Assembly (NCBI RefSeq): GCF_000733295.1
Contig: NZ_JPMI01000323.1
Coordinates: 1-49,740, forward strand
Direction of reading: 5' to 3'
From: Archangium violaceum Cb vi76
Lineage (GTDB): Bacteria; Myxococcota; Myxococcia; Myxococcales; Myxococcaceae
DNA: 49,740 nt
This document shows positions 24,052 through 33,000 of this stretch, piece by piece. The notes below the pieces were generated by a model. That model made no database searches. It worked only from the letters and a program-made list of their open reading frames with translations, and had not been told where the DNA came from. A program made the position numbers and the translations under genes. The stretch's first letter is position 1. Every line of letters begins with the position of its first letter.

Positions 24052-25989
24052 ATGACTTCATCCTGGGTTCCAGGGCCCGAGCTCGCGTGGCAGCTACATG
24101 CCGAGTGTCCGGATGCATGCATCCTCTTCCAGTCCGTGCGGGACGACGCGGGCGCGTTGCTCGACTTCCGGGCGACGGCCCTCAATCCGGCCGCCGTGGC
24201 ACTGGTGAAAGGCCTGTCTCCAGGTCCGTCTCCAGGCCCCTCGTTGTCCTCGTGGGCGGGCGTGCTGCGAGGCCTGCCGGAGCGGAGCGCCCTGCGCAGG
24301 GTGGTGGACTCGGGCACTCCGCTGTCCTTCGAGGTGCACGGCCGCCTGGATGGGGCGGAGCGCTGGTTCCGGGCCCGGGTGCAGGGGCGAGGGGATGGCT
24401 TCTCGCTGTGGCTCTCCGACATCACCGAGGTCTTCGCGGAGCGGCATGTGCTGCGCGAGGAGCTGCACAAGGAGCGGGCCGCTCGGGCCCGGGAGGACCA
24501 CCTGCGGCTGGCGCTGGAGACGGCGCGGATGGTGACGTGGGAGTGGTCGGAGGCCCGGCTCACCCTCGTCTGGTCTCCCAACGCGGAGGCCTTCTTCGGC
24601 CATCCGCCCGGAGGGCTGGGCGACACCCTGGAGAGCTTCCTGGAGCGGGTGCTCCCCGGCGAGTGGACGCGGGTGGCCGAGGCCTTCCTGCAGGGACTGT
24701 GCGCGGAGGGCCCCTACACCTTCCAGTTCCGCGCGCCCTGGCCGGACGGCACCCTGCGTTGCTACGAGCTGGTGGGGCAGACGTACCGGGAGAATGGCCG
24801 GCCCACGCGGATGCTGGGCGTGGTGATGGACTGCACCGAGCGTGAGTACTCGCAGGCCGCGTTGCGCGAGGCGGAGGAGCGCTACCGGCTGGTCTCCTGG
24901 GCCACCCATGACGTGCTCTGGGATTGGAACCCCTCCGTCGAGCACGTCCACTGGGGCGAGGCCTGCCGCACGGTGTTCGGCTACGCGCCCGAGGAGATGG
25001 GGGGCATCTCCTGGTGGGAGCAGCAGTTGCACCCCGATGACCGGGAGCTGGTGATGCGCAGCCTCGAGCACGTGCTGGGCTCGGGCGGGGAGTCGTGGCT
25101 GGCCGAGTACCGCTTCCGGCGCAAGGACGGCACGTACGTGCACGTGCTGGACCGGGGGCTGGTGGCCCGCGATGCCCAGGGGCGTACGGCGCGGATGATC
25201 GGCTCGATGATGGACATCACCGAGCGCAAGCGCGCGGTGGAGCGGATGCAGGAGGAGGCGCAGTTCCGCGAGCGCTTCATCGGGATTCTCGGGCACGACC
25301 TGCGCAACCCGCTCAACGCCATCATGCTGTCGGTGCGGCAGTTGCGGCGGCGCGGGGAGTTCTCCCAGGCCCTGCAGCAGCTGGCCCATCGGATTGAAAC
25401 GAGCGCGGCGCGCATGGGGAACATGATCTCCGACATCCTCGATCTGACGCGGGCGCGGCTGTCCGGGGGCATTCCCCTGCACCTGGCGCCCACGAGCCTG
25501 CCGGCGGTGTGCCGGCAGGTGGTGGAGGAGCTGACGGTGGCGCACCCGGGGCGAGACATCCGAGTGGAGGCCGAGGGCGGGGGAGAGGGAATCTGGGACC
25601 CGGAGCGGCTGGCCCAGGTGGTGAGCAACCTGGTGGGCAACGCGCTGGAGCACGGCGCGCGCGAGGGGCGCGTCTTCGTGCGCTGCCGGGACGAGGCCGG
25701 GCAACAGGTGCTGGAGATCTCCAACCCGGGCAAGCCCATTCCAGGGCACCTGCTGGCCACGCTCTTCGACCCGTTCCGCCAGGTGGGAGCGGCCCGGAGC
25801 GGGCGGAGCAGCGGGCTGGGGCTGGGGCTCTTCATCGTCCGCGAGCTCGTCGAGGCCCACGGCGGCCAGGTGACGGTGCGCTCCACGGAGGCAGAGGGAA
25901 CGACCTTCACGGTGATGCTGCCCCGGGACGCGCGAGCGTTGGCCGGGGGCGACGGCGGCGCCCTCCCGGAGGAGGCGCACACCGGTTGA
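24052..25989 (+). CDS. PAS-domain sensor histidine kinase
   Basis: 645 aa, cytoplasmic (no membrane helix). Three PAS-like modules precede the kinase core: about 10-130, 150-265 and 275-395, the last two closing with the PAC signatures MDCTEREYSQA and MMDITERKRAVERM. The DHp phospho-His is His415 in ILGHDLRNPLNAIM; the ATPase domain has VVSNLVGNALEHGA (N box, about 525), LFDPFRQVG (about 570) and GLGLGLFIVRELVEAHGG (G box, about 590). It is an orphan: no response regulator is adjacent. An upstream ATG at 24028 would add eight residues. Confidence 0.93.
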   Translation: MTSSWVPGPELAWQLHAECPDACILFQSVRDDAGALLDFRATALNPAAVALVKGLSPGPSPGPSLSSWAGVLRGLPERSALRRVVDSGTPLSFEVHGRLDGAERWFRARVQGRGDGFSLWLSDITEVFAERHVLREELHKERAARAREDHLRLALETARMVTWEWSEARLTLVWSPNAEAFFGHPPGGLGDTLESFLERVLPGEWTRVAEAFLQGLCAEGPYTFQFRAPWPDGTLRCYELVGQTYRENGRPTRMLGVVMDCTEREYSQAALREAEERYRLVSWATHDVLWDWNPSVEHVHWGEACRTVFGYAPEEMGGISWWEQQLHPDDRELVMRSLEHVLGSGGESWLAEYRFRRKDGTYVHVLDRGLVARDAQGRTARMIGSMMDITERKRAVERMQEEAQFRERFIGILGHDLRNPLNAIMLSVRQLRRRGEFSQALQQLAHRIETSAARMGNMISDILDLTRARLSGGIPLHLAPTSLPAVCRQVVEELTVAHPGRDIRVEAEGGGEGIWDPERLAQVVSNLVGNALEHGAREGRVFVRCRDEAGQQVLEISNPGKPIPGHLLATLFDPFRQVGAARSGRSSGLGLGLFIVRELVEAHGGQVTVRSTEAEGTTFTVMLPRDARALAGGDGGALPEEAHTG

Positions 25990-26005
25990 GGCTTCGGGCC
26001 GCGGC

Positions 26006-26920
26006 TCAGGCCTGGGCGCTGCTCGTCTCGACGTGGCGCAGGGTGAAGAAGGCCACCTCGGGGTAGGTGCCCCGGCGCAGGTAGGGCCCGCCGAAGCCGA
26101 AGCCCAGCCCCATGTTCACGTACAGCTGGTTGCCGCGCACGTGGTAGTGGCCCTGGATGTAGGGCTGGCCGGCGCGGCGGAAGAGGGCCTCGGTGAGGCC
26201 GCGCACCACGAACTGGCCGCCGTGCGTGTGCCCGGAGAACTGCACCAGGTTGCCGTTGGGCGGCAGCTTGTCGACGGTGGGCGGCGCGTGCGTGAGCACC
26301 AGGCGCGTGCCCGACTCGGGCGCGCCCCGGAACGTCGTCTCCACGTCGTCGCGGTGCGTGCGCCCATCGTCGATGCCCAGCACCGTCAACGGCGCCCCGC
26401 GCATGGGCACCACCCGGTGCTCGTTCTGCAACACCGTGTAGCCCAGGCGCTCGAAGCCCGTGCGCAGGTAGTGCGCGTCCACCCAGTGGTCATGGTTGCC
26501 CAGCACCACGAACACCGGGCTGGAGAAGCCGGCCAGCAGCTCGATGACGCGCGGCAGCGGCTTGGGGCTGTGCGTGACGTAGTCGCCCGTGAGGAACACC
26601 AGGTCCGGCGTGCGCGCGTTCACCTCGGCCACCGCCCGGCGGATGCGCACCGCCGACGTCGCCTGGCCCACGTGGATGTCCGACAGGTGCGCGATGCGCA
26701 GCCCATCGTGCTCCCGGTGCATCCCCGGCACGTGCAGCACGTTCTCCGACAGCGTGAAGTGGTCGCGCCACCGCAGCCGCGCGTCCGGCCGCAGGGGATC
26801 CGGTCCGATGGCCCTCAACTCGTTCCGCTTCATGTGGTTCCGGTGCGGCCCGGGCTCGTGGGCGGAGACCGCCTTGGCGGTCTGGGTGGCGGAACGGCGG
26901 CGGGCGAGTCTCAAGGCCAT
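26006..26920 (-). CDS. Metallophosphoesterase, YkuE-like
   Basis: 304 aa from ATG 26920, preceded by GGAAGG. The five calcineurin-type motifs are complete: HLSDIHVG (about 93-100), LTGDYV (about 128), LGNHDH (about 160), LTHAPP (about 230) and SGHTHGG (about 250). These bind a dinuclear metal centre and hydrolyse phosphoester or pyrophosphate bonds, often in lipid or nucleotide substrates. There is no signal peptide or membrane helix; the basic N-terminus (MALRLARRRS) may contact membranes. Convergent with the kinase gene. Confidence 0.93.
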   Translation of the reverse strand: MALRLARRRSATQTAKAVSAHEPGPHRNHMKRNELRAIGPDPLRPDARLRWRDHFTLSENVLHVPGMHREHDGLRIAHLSDIHVGQATSAVRIRRAVAEVNARTPDLVFLTGDYVTHSPKPLPRVIELLAGFSSPVFVVLGNHDHWVDAHYLRTGFERLGYTVLQNEHRVVPMRGAPLTVLGIDDGRTHRDDVETTFRGAPESGTRLVLTHAPPTVDKLPPNGNLVQFSGHTHGGQFVVRGLTEALFRRAGQPYIQGHYHVRGNQLYVNMGLGFGFGGPYLRRGTYPEVAFFTLRHVETSSAQA

Positions 26921-27108
26921 GAATTTCCTTCCGTCGGCGGGAACGGCTCGGATTGTAGAGGACACCGGCCACGGACGACGAGGCCGGGCCCCGAGTCCGC
27001 TTGTCCGGTCTCCAGCCGATGTCAGCGGGCGGAAGGTAAAGGCCGGGAGCTCTTCGAATATTCCGGGCCGCCGGCATCCCGCCCGGCGGCCCGGTGATGG
27101 AGCGGGCC

Positions 27109-28572
27109 TCAGTGGCCCCGGATGACCGTGAGCCCCTTGTTGGTGAGCACGTAGAGCATCGCCGGCTTCACGGTGGGGTCGTACATCAACTGCCTCACCA
27201 CCGTTCCGTCCACGCCCTCGACGTGCGACAGGCCCTTCTGCCCGTCCATCCGCCACAGCCCGAAGCCCTCGGTGCCGATGAAGAGCGAGCCATCATCCGT
27301 GGCCGCCAGCGAGGTGAGCCGATCGGTGGGCAGCCCCGGGAGTTTGGTGCCATGGGCCTCGGAGCGGCGCGCGATGGTCATCTTCCACAGTCCGTAGTCC
27401 TTGCTCGCCACGTAGTAGAGCCCGTCCGTCGTCTGCTGGATGCCGCGCCAGAGGTCCATCTCCGGCTCGCTGTTGAGCCCCTGGAGGTAGGAGTTGAGCT
27501 TCTCCGGGTTGAGCGTCTGGCTGGTCTTGTCCCAGTCGGCCAGGAGCTCCGAGGGCGTCACCACGCCGAGGCTCCACTCATTGCCGATGAGCACGTCACC
27601 GTTCTGCGCGATGCCCAGCGCGTACGTGTAGCCGGCCATCTGCGACAGGCTGCCGTCCGGCTTGGGCTTGAACCACACCGGGTGCCGGTGGCTGTTGTAG
27701 ACGGTGCCCTGGATGCGCGTCACGCCGTGGTTGGTGCCGATGTAGACCTGCCCGCGGTGCTTGCCGCGCATCACCTTGGTGCAGCTGAGCACCGAGCGGT
27801 CCTCGTCGAAGTGGTGGTCGTTCGTGTTGCGGATGCCGACGTCCTGCGGCCCGTTGCTGCGCGCCGAGCGGCTCAGATGCGTCTCCAGCGCCACGCTGCC
27901 ATCCGGCTGTAGCTTCACCACGTCCAGGTCACCCTTCTGGTACTCCTGGTAGCGCACCGGATCGAAGCGCGTCGGGTCCGGATCGTCATAGGCGGGGAAG
28001 TTGCTGCCATCCGGGCTGTAGATGAAGGCGCTGTCCAGCTCGTACGTGTGGTAGCCCACGTACGCGCGGCCCGCGCTGCCACCGCAGATGACGGTGGAGC
28101 CGAGGGCCAGCTTGTCCGTCCCGAAGCCCGGCGCCGCCTGGCCCACGCCGCTCGTCCACCGCGGCGAGGTGTCCCCGGGCCGCAGCACGCCGATGCGGTC
28201 TCCGTCCAGCAGCCAGATGTTGTACGCGTCATCCACCGCCACCGCTCGCACGGTGCCGAGCCCGTAGCGGCTCGAGTAGTTCACCACCGGCTCGTCCGGC
28301 CAGGGCCCCGCCGTCACCACCGGATCCGTGGGACCGGGGTCCACGGGGTCCGGATCCGTGGGAACGGGCTCGACGGGGTCCGGGTCCGTGGGGACCGGCT
28401 GCTCGGAGACCGGAGGTTCCGTGTCCGGAGGCCGCGGGCCGACCTGCGGAGGCGGCTCCTCGTTCTGCGCCGGGTTCTCGTCCACTCCGGGGTTGCGCGG
28501 CTCCTCCGTCGTGTTGCCGCAACCCCACGCCACCATCGCTCCCACCGCCCACGCCCCCAACAGTCTGCGCAT
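27109..28572 (-). CDS. Propeller-type lipoprotein with Pro/Asp-rich linker
   Basis: 487 aa from ATG 28572 (GGGAGAGG before it). Lipoprotein signal ends at VAWGC (Cys18). Residues 19-90 are a low-complexity Pro/Asp/Thr linker with repeated VPTDPDPV units, and the rest resembles two-component-regulator-like propeller blades (TVRAVAVDDAYNIWLLDGDRIGVL, GVTRIQGTVYNSHR, SLAATDDGSLFIGTEGFGLWRM). It is exported to the envelope, likely a binding scaffold. No catalytic motif. Confidence 0.8.
   Translation of the reverse strand: MRRLLGAWAVGAMVAWGCGNTTEEPRNPGVDENPAQNEEPPPQVGPRPPDTEPPVSEQPVPTDPDPVEPVPTDPDPVDPGPTDPVVTAGPWPDEPVVNYSSRYGLGTVRAVAVDDAYNIWLLDGDRIGVLRPGDTSPRWTSGVGQAAPGFGTDKLALGSTVICGGSAGRAYVGYHTYELDSAFIYSPDGSNFPAYDDPDPTRFDPVRYQEYQKGDLDVVKLQPDGSVALETHLSRSARSNGPQDVGIRNTNDHHFDEDRSVLSCTKVMRGKHRGQVYIGTNHGVTRIQGTVYNSHRHPVWFKPKPDGSLSQMAGYTYALGIAQNGDVLIGNEWSLGVVTPSELLADWDKTSQTLNPEKLNSYLQGLNSEPEMDLWRGIQQTTDGLYYVASKDYGLWKMTIARRSEAHGTKLPGLPTDRLTSLAATDDGSLFIGTEGFGLWRMDGQKGLSHVEGVDGTVVRQLMYDPTVKPAMLYVLTNKGLTVIRGH
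28317..28405 (-). repeat. In-gene repeat coding a VPTDPDPV linker
   Basis: Imperfect tandem DNA repeat inside the lipoprotein gene, units of about 24-30 bases containing GGATCCGTGGGA or variants, coding P-T-D-P-D-P-V. It is the kind of tract that changes length by slippage; it lies in the spacer between lipid anchor and propeller. Confidence 0.6.
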
Positions 28573-28754
28573 GACCTCTCCCGCCTCCTCGGGCCTCGTC
28601 TCCAGACGAGTCTCGAAACACTCCGGGTAGAGCAAGCGCCGTACCCGCGAGGGTGAGGCGCCGGGTGGGAACGCGCGTGCCTCGCGCGGTGCCACGGAGG
28701 GAAGCGGATTCCCCCTCGCGTTCCCCGCCATGCCAGGGATGGGGCGGAAAACGA

Positions 28755-28789
28755 CCGGGCCCGCTCCCCGGCGAGGGAAACGGGCCCGG
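28755..28789 (-). terminator. Intrinsic terminator
   Basis: Perfect 9-bp stem CCGGGCCCG (28755-28763) / CGGGCCCGG (28781-28789) with a 17-base loop, followed on the minus strand by TCGTTTTCC. It ends the transcript of the exported protein gene at 28834-29310. Confidence 0.65.
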
Positions 28790-28833
28790 CGCGTGTCCTG
28801 GGTTGTTCCCTGGGGAGTGTCCCAGGCGTTGCC

Positions 28834-29310
28834 CTACTTGTTGCTCTTCTTGGCACCCTTGGGGCTCGTGGCCTTGAGCTCCACCGCGACGGGCTCCTCG
28901 CCCTCGAGCTGGAACTTCGCGCGCACCTGGGCGCCCTCGGGAATGTCCTTCACCGCGACCTTCTTGCCGTCCAGCATCACCTTCGTCTGGTCACGCACGT
29001 CCAGGTCCGCGTCGGGCAGGCCCTGGCGAGCGAGGGTGATCTCCTCCCCCGCCTCGCCCTTGAGGGTGCCCGTGACGGAGAAGGCCTTGTCCGTCTTGAA
29101 GGTGCCGTCCTCGTTCGTGTCGAGCCCCACCGCGGCGGCCGCTTCCTTCGCCTTGTCCTCGATGGCAGGACCGACCTCGGTGGCGTCCAGGCCCGTCTTG
29201 ACGCGGGTGGTGTCGTTCTTCTGGTGCTGCTCCTGGGCCTGGGTGGTGTCCGTCTGCGCCAGGGCGGCCGTGCTCAGCGTGAGAACCAGTGCGGTCAGAA
29301 GCTTCTTCAT
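28834..29310 (-). CDS. Exported hypothetical protein
   Basis: 158 aa, signal peptide MKKLLTALVLTLSTAALAQ. The mature protein is small, acidic in the first half (Gln/Lys/Asp-rich, DTTQAQEQHQKNDTT) and beta-rich in the second (GTLKGEAGEEITLARQGLPDADLDVRDQTKVMLDGKK). The second half reads like an OB- or cystatin-like fold, similar in tone to DUF5666-type periplasmic proteins, but I cannot assign a family. The start at 29310 has GGAGGGG upstream, which is locked in a predicted leader hairpin. It has its own terminator. Confidence 0.78.
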   Translation of the reverse strand: MKKLLTALVLTLSTAALAQTDTTQAQEQHQKNDTTRVKTGLDATEVGPAIEDKAKEAAAAVGLDTNEDGTFKTDKAFSVTGTLKGEAGEEITLARQGLPDADLDVRDQTKVMLDGKKVAVKDIPEGAQVRAKFQLEGEEPVAVELKATSPKGAKKSNK

Positions 29311-29367
29311 GATGACCCCTCCATGTGTGTGGGATACCTGCCGCCAAACGGTGGTATCCCGAGGGGT
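29311..29367 (-). promoter_or_regulatory. Leader hairpin that could hide the ribosome-binding site
   Basis: On the minus strand, ACCCCTC-GGGATACC (29367-29353) can pair with GGTATCCC (29338-29331) and GAGGGGT (29321-29315): an 8-bp stem stacked on a 7-bp stem, with a 14-base loop and a 9-base bulge. GAGGGGT is the Shine-Dalgarno of the exported protein (ATG at 29310). The pairing is perfect in both arms. It may control translation (RNA thermometer, riboswitch-like or protein-bound leader); the ligand is not known. Confidence 0.55.
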
Positions 29368-29460
29368 GCGCGCCAACCCGGCGCTATTCCGGCCCGCGCA
29401 ATGCCGTCCGGAGGGCAGGCAGGCGGGAAGGCGGAAGCTGTCACGGCGGGACGGGGGTGC

Positions 29461-29910
29461 CTAGCCGCACCGGTCACACAGGCCGCGCAGCTGGATGTCC
29501 ACCGAGCGGGCGGCCACGGATTTGGGCGCTCCCTTGGTGGAGGTGAGGCGGACGGACTCGGAGGGCAGGCAGGCCACGGTGCCGCAGTCGGTGCACGTGA
29601 AGTGCGGGTGCGTGCCCTGGTGGGACTTCTCCTCGCGCTTGAGCTCGAAGCGCCAGACGTGGTCTCCCAGGTCCGCCCGCACCACCAGTCCGGCCTCGGT
29701 GAGGTCGGTGAGGTTGCGGTAGATGGTGACGCGGTCGTAGCCCTCTTCTCCCAGTGCATCCACCAGGTCGGCGTGGCTCAGCGGGGAGGTGGCGGACTCC
29801 AACTCGCGCAGCACGGCCACTCGCGGTGAAGTGCTGCGCAGTCCCGCGGAGCGCAAGCGGTCCTGGTAGTCGGTCAGCTTCGGCTGGGTTGCGTTCTTCC
29901 TGGCAGCCAT
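29461..29910 (-). CDS. Fur-family metalloregulator (Fur/Zur/PerR)
   Basis: 149 aa from ATG 29910, which has GGAGG 3 bases upstream; an ATG at 29922 is less well placed. Winged-helix N-terminal domain (LRSTSPRVAVLREL...YDRVTIYRNLTDLTEAGLV) with the Fur recognition-helix motif, then a dimer domain with HFTCTDCG (about 108-115) and CDRCG at the end, two CxxC pairs for structural zinc. The sensing site cannot distinguish Zur, Fur or PerR by eye. The nearby exporter, MerC and His-rich genes favour zinc or a similar divalent metal (inference). Confidence 0.92.
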   Translation of the reverse strand: MAARKNATQPKLTDYQDRLRSAGLRSTSPRVAVLRELESATSPLSHADLVDALGEEGYDRVTIYRNLTDLTEAGLVVRADLGDHVWRFELKREEKSHQGTHPHFTCTDCGTVACLPSESVRLTSTKGAPKSVAARSVDIQLRGLCDRCG

Positions 29911-29926
29911 CTTCCTCCGCATAACT

Positions 29927-29943
29927 CAACTTCTCGAAAGTTG
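29927..29943. promoter_or_regulatory. Inverted repeat just upstream of the Fur-family gene
   Basis: CAACTT-CTCGA-AAGTTG, arms of 6 bp, 17 bases before the ATG at 29910. It is well placed as an autoregulatory operator. It does not closely match classic Fur or Zur boxes. Confidence 0.4.
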
Positions 29944-30215
29944 CATCCCACTTGCTACGCATGCGGTGGCGACTCGTGCATTTTCAACGCAGCGGCGGCC
30001 GTTCCGGCCCGTGGGAGGACATCCGGGCGGTTGTGGCACACCGCGGCGAACCACCCGTCCCCAGGACGTACGGGAGAATCCATAGCGACCAGGAGTGATG
30101 GTGCAATGGAATTGTAGGTGAAAAACGGTTGCGCTGGACGCCCGGGATGAGGATGGCGGCCAGGCTGAGCACCGGAGTCCCGCCAGGCGCGGGGGCGGGG
30201 CGAGGAGCCCGTGCG

Positions 30216-32165
30216 TCAGGAGCCGTGGGAGCAGGCCTTCCCGTCCTCACACGCGGGCCCGTGGACATGGGCCCGGGGAAGCACGAGGAGGGGGACGGGC
30301 GCGTGCCCGTGCGTGCAGCCAGGACCGTGGACGTGGGCCCGGGGCGTCAGTACGAGGGATGGGCGGGCCCCGGGAGCGGGAGGCGCGTGCCCGGAGTTAT
30401 GGCCGCACGCGGGCCCGTGCACGTGCAGCCCCGAGAGCTTGTCCCCGGTGGGCACGGCGCCCTCGCCGTGGTCCGCGCCGGGCAGCAACTGCGTGAGGAA
30501 GCCGCGCGGGCCCTGCCGCAGCAGCGAGGCGAGGAAGAGCGCTCCCAGCAGCACCAGGCTCGCCCACTCCAGCGGCCCCTCGTGCTCCGCGTGCCGCGGG
30601 AGGTGGGCGAGGCCCGTCCGCGCCGGGACGAGCGCGTTGAGGGCCAGGCCCAGGACGATGGAGGTGCCGGCCACCACCGCGCCGAAGGCGAGGGTCACCT
30701 TGCGCCCATGCAACCGGGACATCACCGCGAAGGTGGTGACGTTGGTGGCCGGGCCGGTGAGGAGGAAGGCGAGCGCGGCGCCCGGAGACAAGCCCTTGTG
30801 CAGCAGCACCGCCACCAGCGGCGTGGCCCCCGAGGCGCACACGAAGCTGGGCACGCCCAGCAGCGCGAAGAGGGGCACGTCCAGGCCCGGCGGCAGGCGC
30901 GAGAGCCACTCGGCCGCCAGCAGCGGCTCCACCAGGGCCGCCATGCCCACGCCCACGAGAATCCAGGGCGCCGTGTGGTCCACCGACTCGACGAGCCCCT
31001 CGCGCAGCCCGTGGGCCAGCCGCTCGCGCAAGGGCGGGGTGGGGCCCGGCGCCGGAGCGGCCATGGCGGTGGACTGGGAGGCCGGAATCAGCCGGCTCAC
31101 GAGGAGGCCGGAGAGCACGGCCACGACGAAGGCCCCTCCCAGGCGGGCCAGGGTGAGGGGCCAGCCAATGAGTGGCATCGAGACGAGGAAGGCGCCCACG
31201 CCGATTTCCGGCGCGGCCACCAGGAAGGACAGCGCGGCGGCGATGGGGACGCCCTTGCGGATGAGGCCGCGGTACACGGGCAACACCCCGCAGGAGCACA
31301 GCGCCAGGGGCAGGCCCACCACGGTGCCGCGCAGGGACTGTGACAGCGAGGAGCCGCGCTTGAGCCAGGCCAGCGAGGCCTCGCCGAGGAAGGCCTGGAG
31401 GACACCGGTGAGGACATAGGCGGCCAGCAGCGCGGGCGCCGTCTCCAGGGACAGGTGGAGGAAGGTGGTGCCCGCGCCGAGCTCCCCGGGCTGCGCGCCC
31501 AGCACCGGGTGCGCATGTGAGACGAGCACCAGCAGCGCCACGGCCGTGACGGCCCCCAGCCCCGCGGCGAGCCGCTGCCCGGGCCCCTCGGCGCCGCCCA
31601 CGCGTCCCCGGAAGAGGGCCGGGAGGAAGGCGCCCGCGGTGAAGGCCTGGACGAGGGCGGCCACCTGGAGCGGGCCCGGTTCCAGCACCCACCCACCCCA
31701 GCCCAGGCCCGCGCCTCCGACGAGCGCCACGGCCACCAGCAACGCGCTGGCCCCCAGCGAGCCCACCACCGGACGGACGAGCCACCACAGGCCCAGTCCC
31801 AGCGGCAACCGGTGCAGCACCACCGCGAGCATGGCGAGCGCTCCACTCCCGCTGCCGTGCAGGGACAGGGCTCGTCCCTCCAGCGCCGCGTGCGCCGCCA
31901 GCCCCACCACCGCCAGCACCGGCCCGCCCGTCGCGGGCAGCCGCCGCCCCAGCGTCAGCGCCAGGCCCAGTCCCACCCCCGCCGCCCCCAGCGCTCCCAT
32001 CCCCGCCAGCGCCAGCCCGTGCGGGAGGATGTGCACCAGCACCATGCCGCCCAGCGCCACGAAGACGAGCCCCTCCAGCGCCGCGCTGGCCGTTCTCCTT
32101 CCCCTCACACACCACTCCACCAGCGGAGCCAGCACCCACGCCGCCAGACTCAGGGGAAGCGTCAT
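30216..32165 (-). CDS. Metal permease: ZIP-like N-terminal half fused to ArsP-type permease with His-rich tail
   Basis: 649 aa, about 16 hydrophobic segments. The first 240 residues have ZIP-like features (VLVHILPHGLALAGMG, about 40-55, and AAHAALEGRALSLHG, about 88-102). From about 250 the sequence is a permease of the DUF318/ArsP (PF03773) kind with LALCSCGVLPVYRGLIRKG (about 290-308) and SFVCASGATPLVAVLLHKG (about 445-463), the Cys and two-fold repeat expected. The soluble tail (560-649) has three HVHGPxC motifs and HGH clusters, a metal-binding region. Family members export metals or metalloids. GAGGA precedes the ATG. The 141 bases upstream hold an inverted repeat. Confidence 0.86.
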   Translation of the reverse strand: MTLPLSLAAWVLAPLVEWCVRGRRTASAALEGLVFVALGGMVLVHILPHGLALAGMGALGAAGVGLGLALTLGRRLPATGGPVLAVVGLAAHAALEGRALSLHGSGSGALAMLAVVLHRLPLGLGLWWLVRPVVGSLGASALLVAVALVGGAGLGWGGWVLEPGPLQVAALVQAFTAGAFLPALFRGRVGGAEGPGQRLAAGLGAVTAVALLVLVSHAHPVLGAQPGELGAGTTFLHLSLETAPALLAAYVLTGVLQAFLGEASLAWLKRGSSLSQSLRGTVVGLPLALCSCGVLPVYRGLIRKGVPIAAALSFLVAAPEIGVGAFLVSMPLIGWPLTLARLGGAFVVAVLSGLLVSRLIPASQSTAMAAPAPGPTPPLRERLAHGLREGLVESVDHTAPWILVGVGMAALVEPLLAAEWLSRLPPGLDVPLFALLGVPSFVCASGATPLVAVLLHKGLSPGAALAFLLTGPATNVTTFAVMSRLHGRKVTLAFGAVVAGTSIVLGLALNALVPARTGLAHLPRHAEHEGPLEWASLVLLGALFLASLLRQGPRGFLTQLLPGADHGEGAVPTGDKLSGLHVHGPACGHNSGHAPPAPGARPSLVLTPRAHVHGPGCTHGHAPVPLLVLPRAHVHGPACEDGKACSHGS

Positions 32166-32205
32166 CGGGGATTCCTCGTGATCCGGGACAGAGCCGGGAG
32201 ATTAT

Positions 32206-32232
32206 CCGTGTTTCGTTGTATCTGCAACACGG
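32206..32232. promoter_or_regulatory. 27-bp inverted repeat upstream of the metal permease
   Basis: CCGTGTT (32206-32212) ... AACACGG (32226-32232), perfect 7-bp arms, with a nested GTTG/CAAC pair inside, 41 bases before the permease ATG. It is a good operator candidate for the adjacent Fur-family regulator. TGTATCTG inside it recurs as TGTATCCG at 32806-32813, upstream of the His-rich gene. Confidence 0.42.
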
Positions 32233-32306
32233 TGGCAATGGGCGTCCCCCTGAAGCCGCGGCCCCCAGGGCGGGCACTGGGCAGGCCGCCAGGGCCGGGG
32301 ACGGGC

Positions 32307-32738
32307 TCAGTGGCTCCGGGCGAGCGGCACCGGGCAGCAGTCCCGACAGCGGCGGCGGTTGAGCCCGTGCGCCACCACCAGGACGGTGCCTCCCACCAGC
32401 GTCATCACCGTCTCGGCCACGCCCTCGGGGAGCACCGTCTGGGCGAGCCCCAGCAGCACCAGTCCCGCGGCGCCCAGGGCGAGCACGCGCCAGTCCCGGT
32501 GTTGGCGGAAGCCCGGCACGAAGCTGGCCACGCCGATGACGGCCGCCAGCGCCAGCACGCCGAGGTGGATGGGGGCTTCCTCCAGCGACTGGCTCAGCAC
32601 CGCGGGCAGCGCGCCCAGCGCCAGCGGCAGCAGCACGCAGTGGGCCATGCACAGCACCGACAGCGCCTGGCCCCACGCATCCCAGCGTCCGGCCCGGAAG
32701 GCTCCCTCATCCACTCGTGCCAGCGTCTCGCGCGTCAT
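32307..32738 (-). CDS. MerC-domain membrane protein
   Basis: 143 aa, four transmembrane helices. The MerC signature is in ALSVLCMAHCVLLPLALG (about 24-41), with the Cys-x-x-x-Cys motif in the first helix and a Cys-rich C-terminus (RRRCRDCCPVPL). MerC proteins bring in Hg(II) or related thiophilic ions, and many relatives sit with Zur-regulated genes rather than mer operons; that fits here because no mer genes are present. On the same strand as the permease, 141 bases upstream of it. No strong ribosome site. The ATG at 32738 is chosen; the open frame extends further upstream. Confidence 0.82.
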   Translation of the reverse strand: MTRETLARVDEGAFRAGRWDAWGQALSVLCMAHCVLLPLALGALPAVLSQSLEEAPIHLGVLALAAVIGVASFVPGFRQHRDWRVLALGAAGLVLLGLAQTVLPEGVAETVMTLVGGTVLVVAHGLNRRRCRDCCPVPLARSH

Positions 32739-33000
32739 GGGGCCGGTTCTTAGATGAGAGCTCGTGAGCCCGGCAACCAGGCATCTGAAGCATCCCAGGT
32801 GGATGTGTATCCGGGTTACAAAAGCAAAACAGGAAATCTTCTCCCGGGATTCGTGGGGAGGTCCGCATTCCCGAGCGGAAAAGCGCACGCCGCGCTGCGT
32901 GGAAGATGTTCGTCCCGTGAGGGTGTGGGTAGCTTCACTCCTGGTCCGGCCCGCTTGGGGGGGACCAGGAACGTCACATCACCTGAAGGGAAGAACGACC

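Noticed and set aside
32739-33000. Riboswitch in the MerC/His-rich gap
   Set aside because: No conserved riboswitch core could be recognised; only short imperfect inverted elements.
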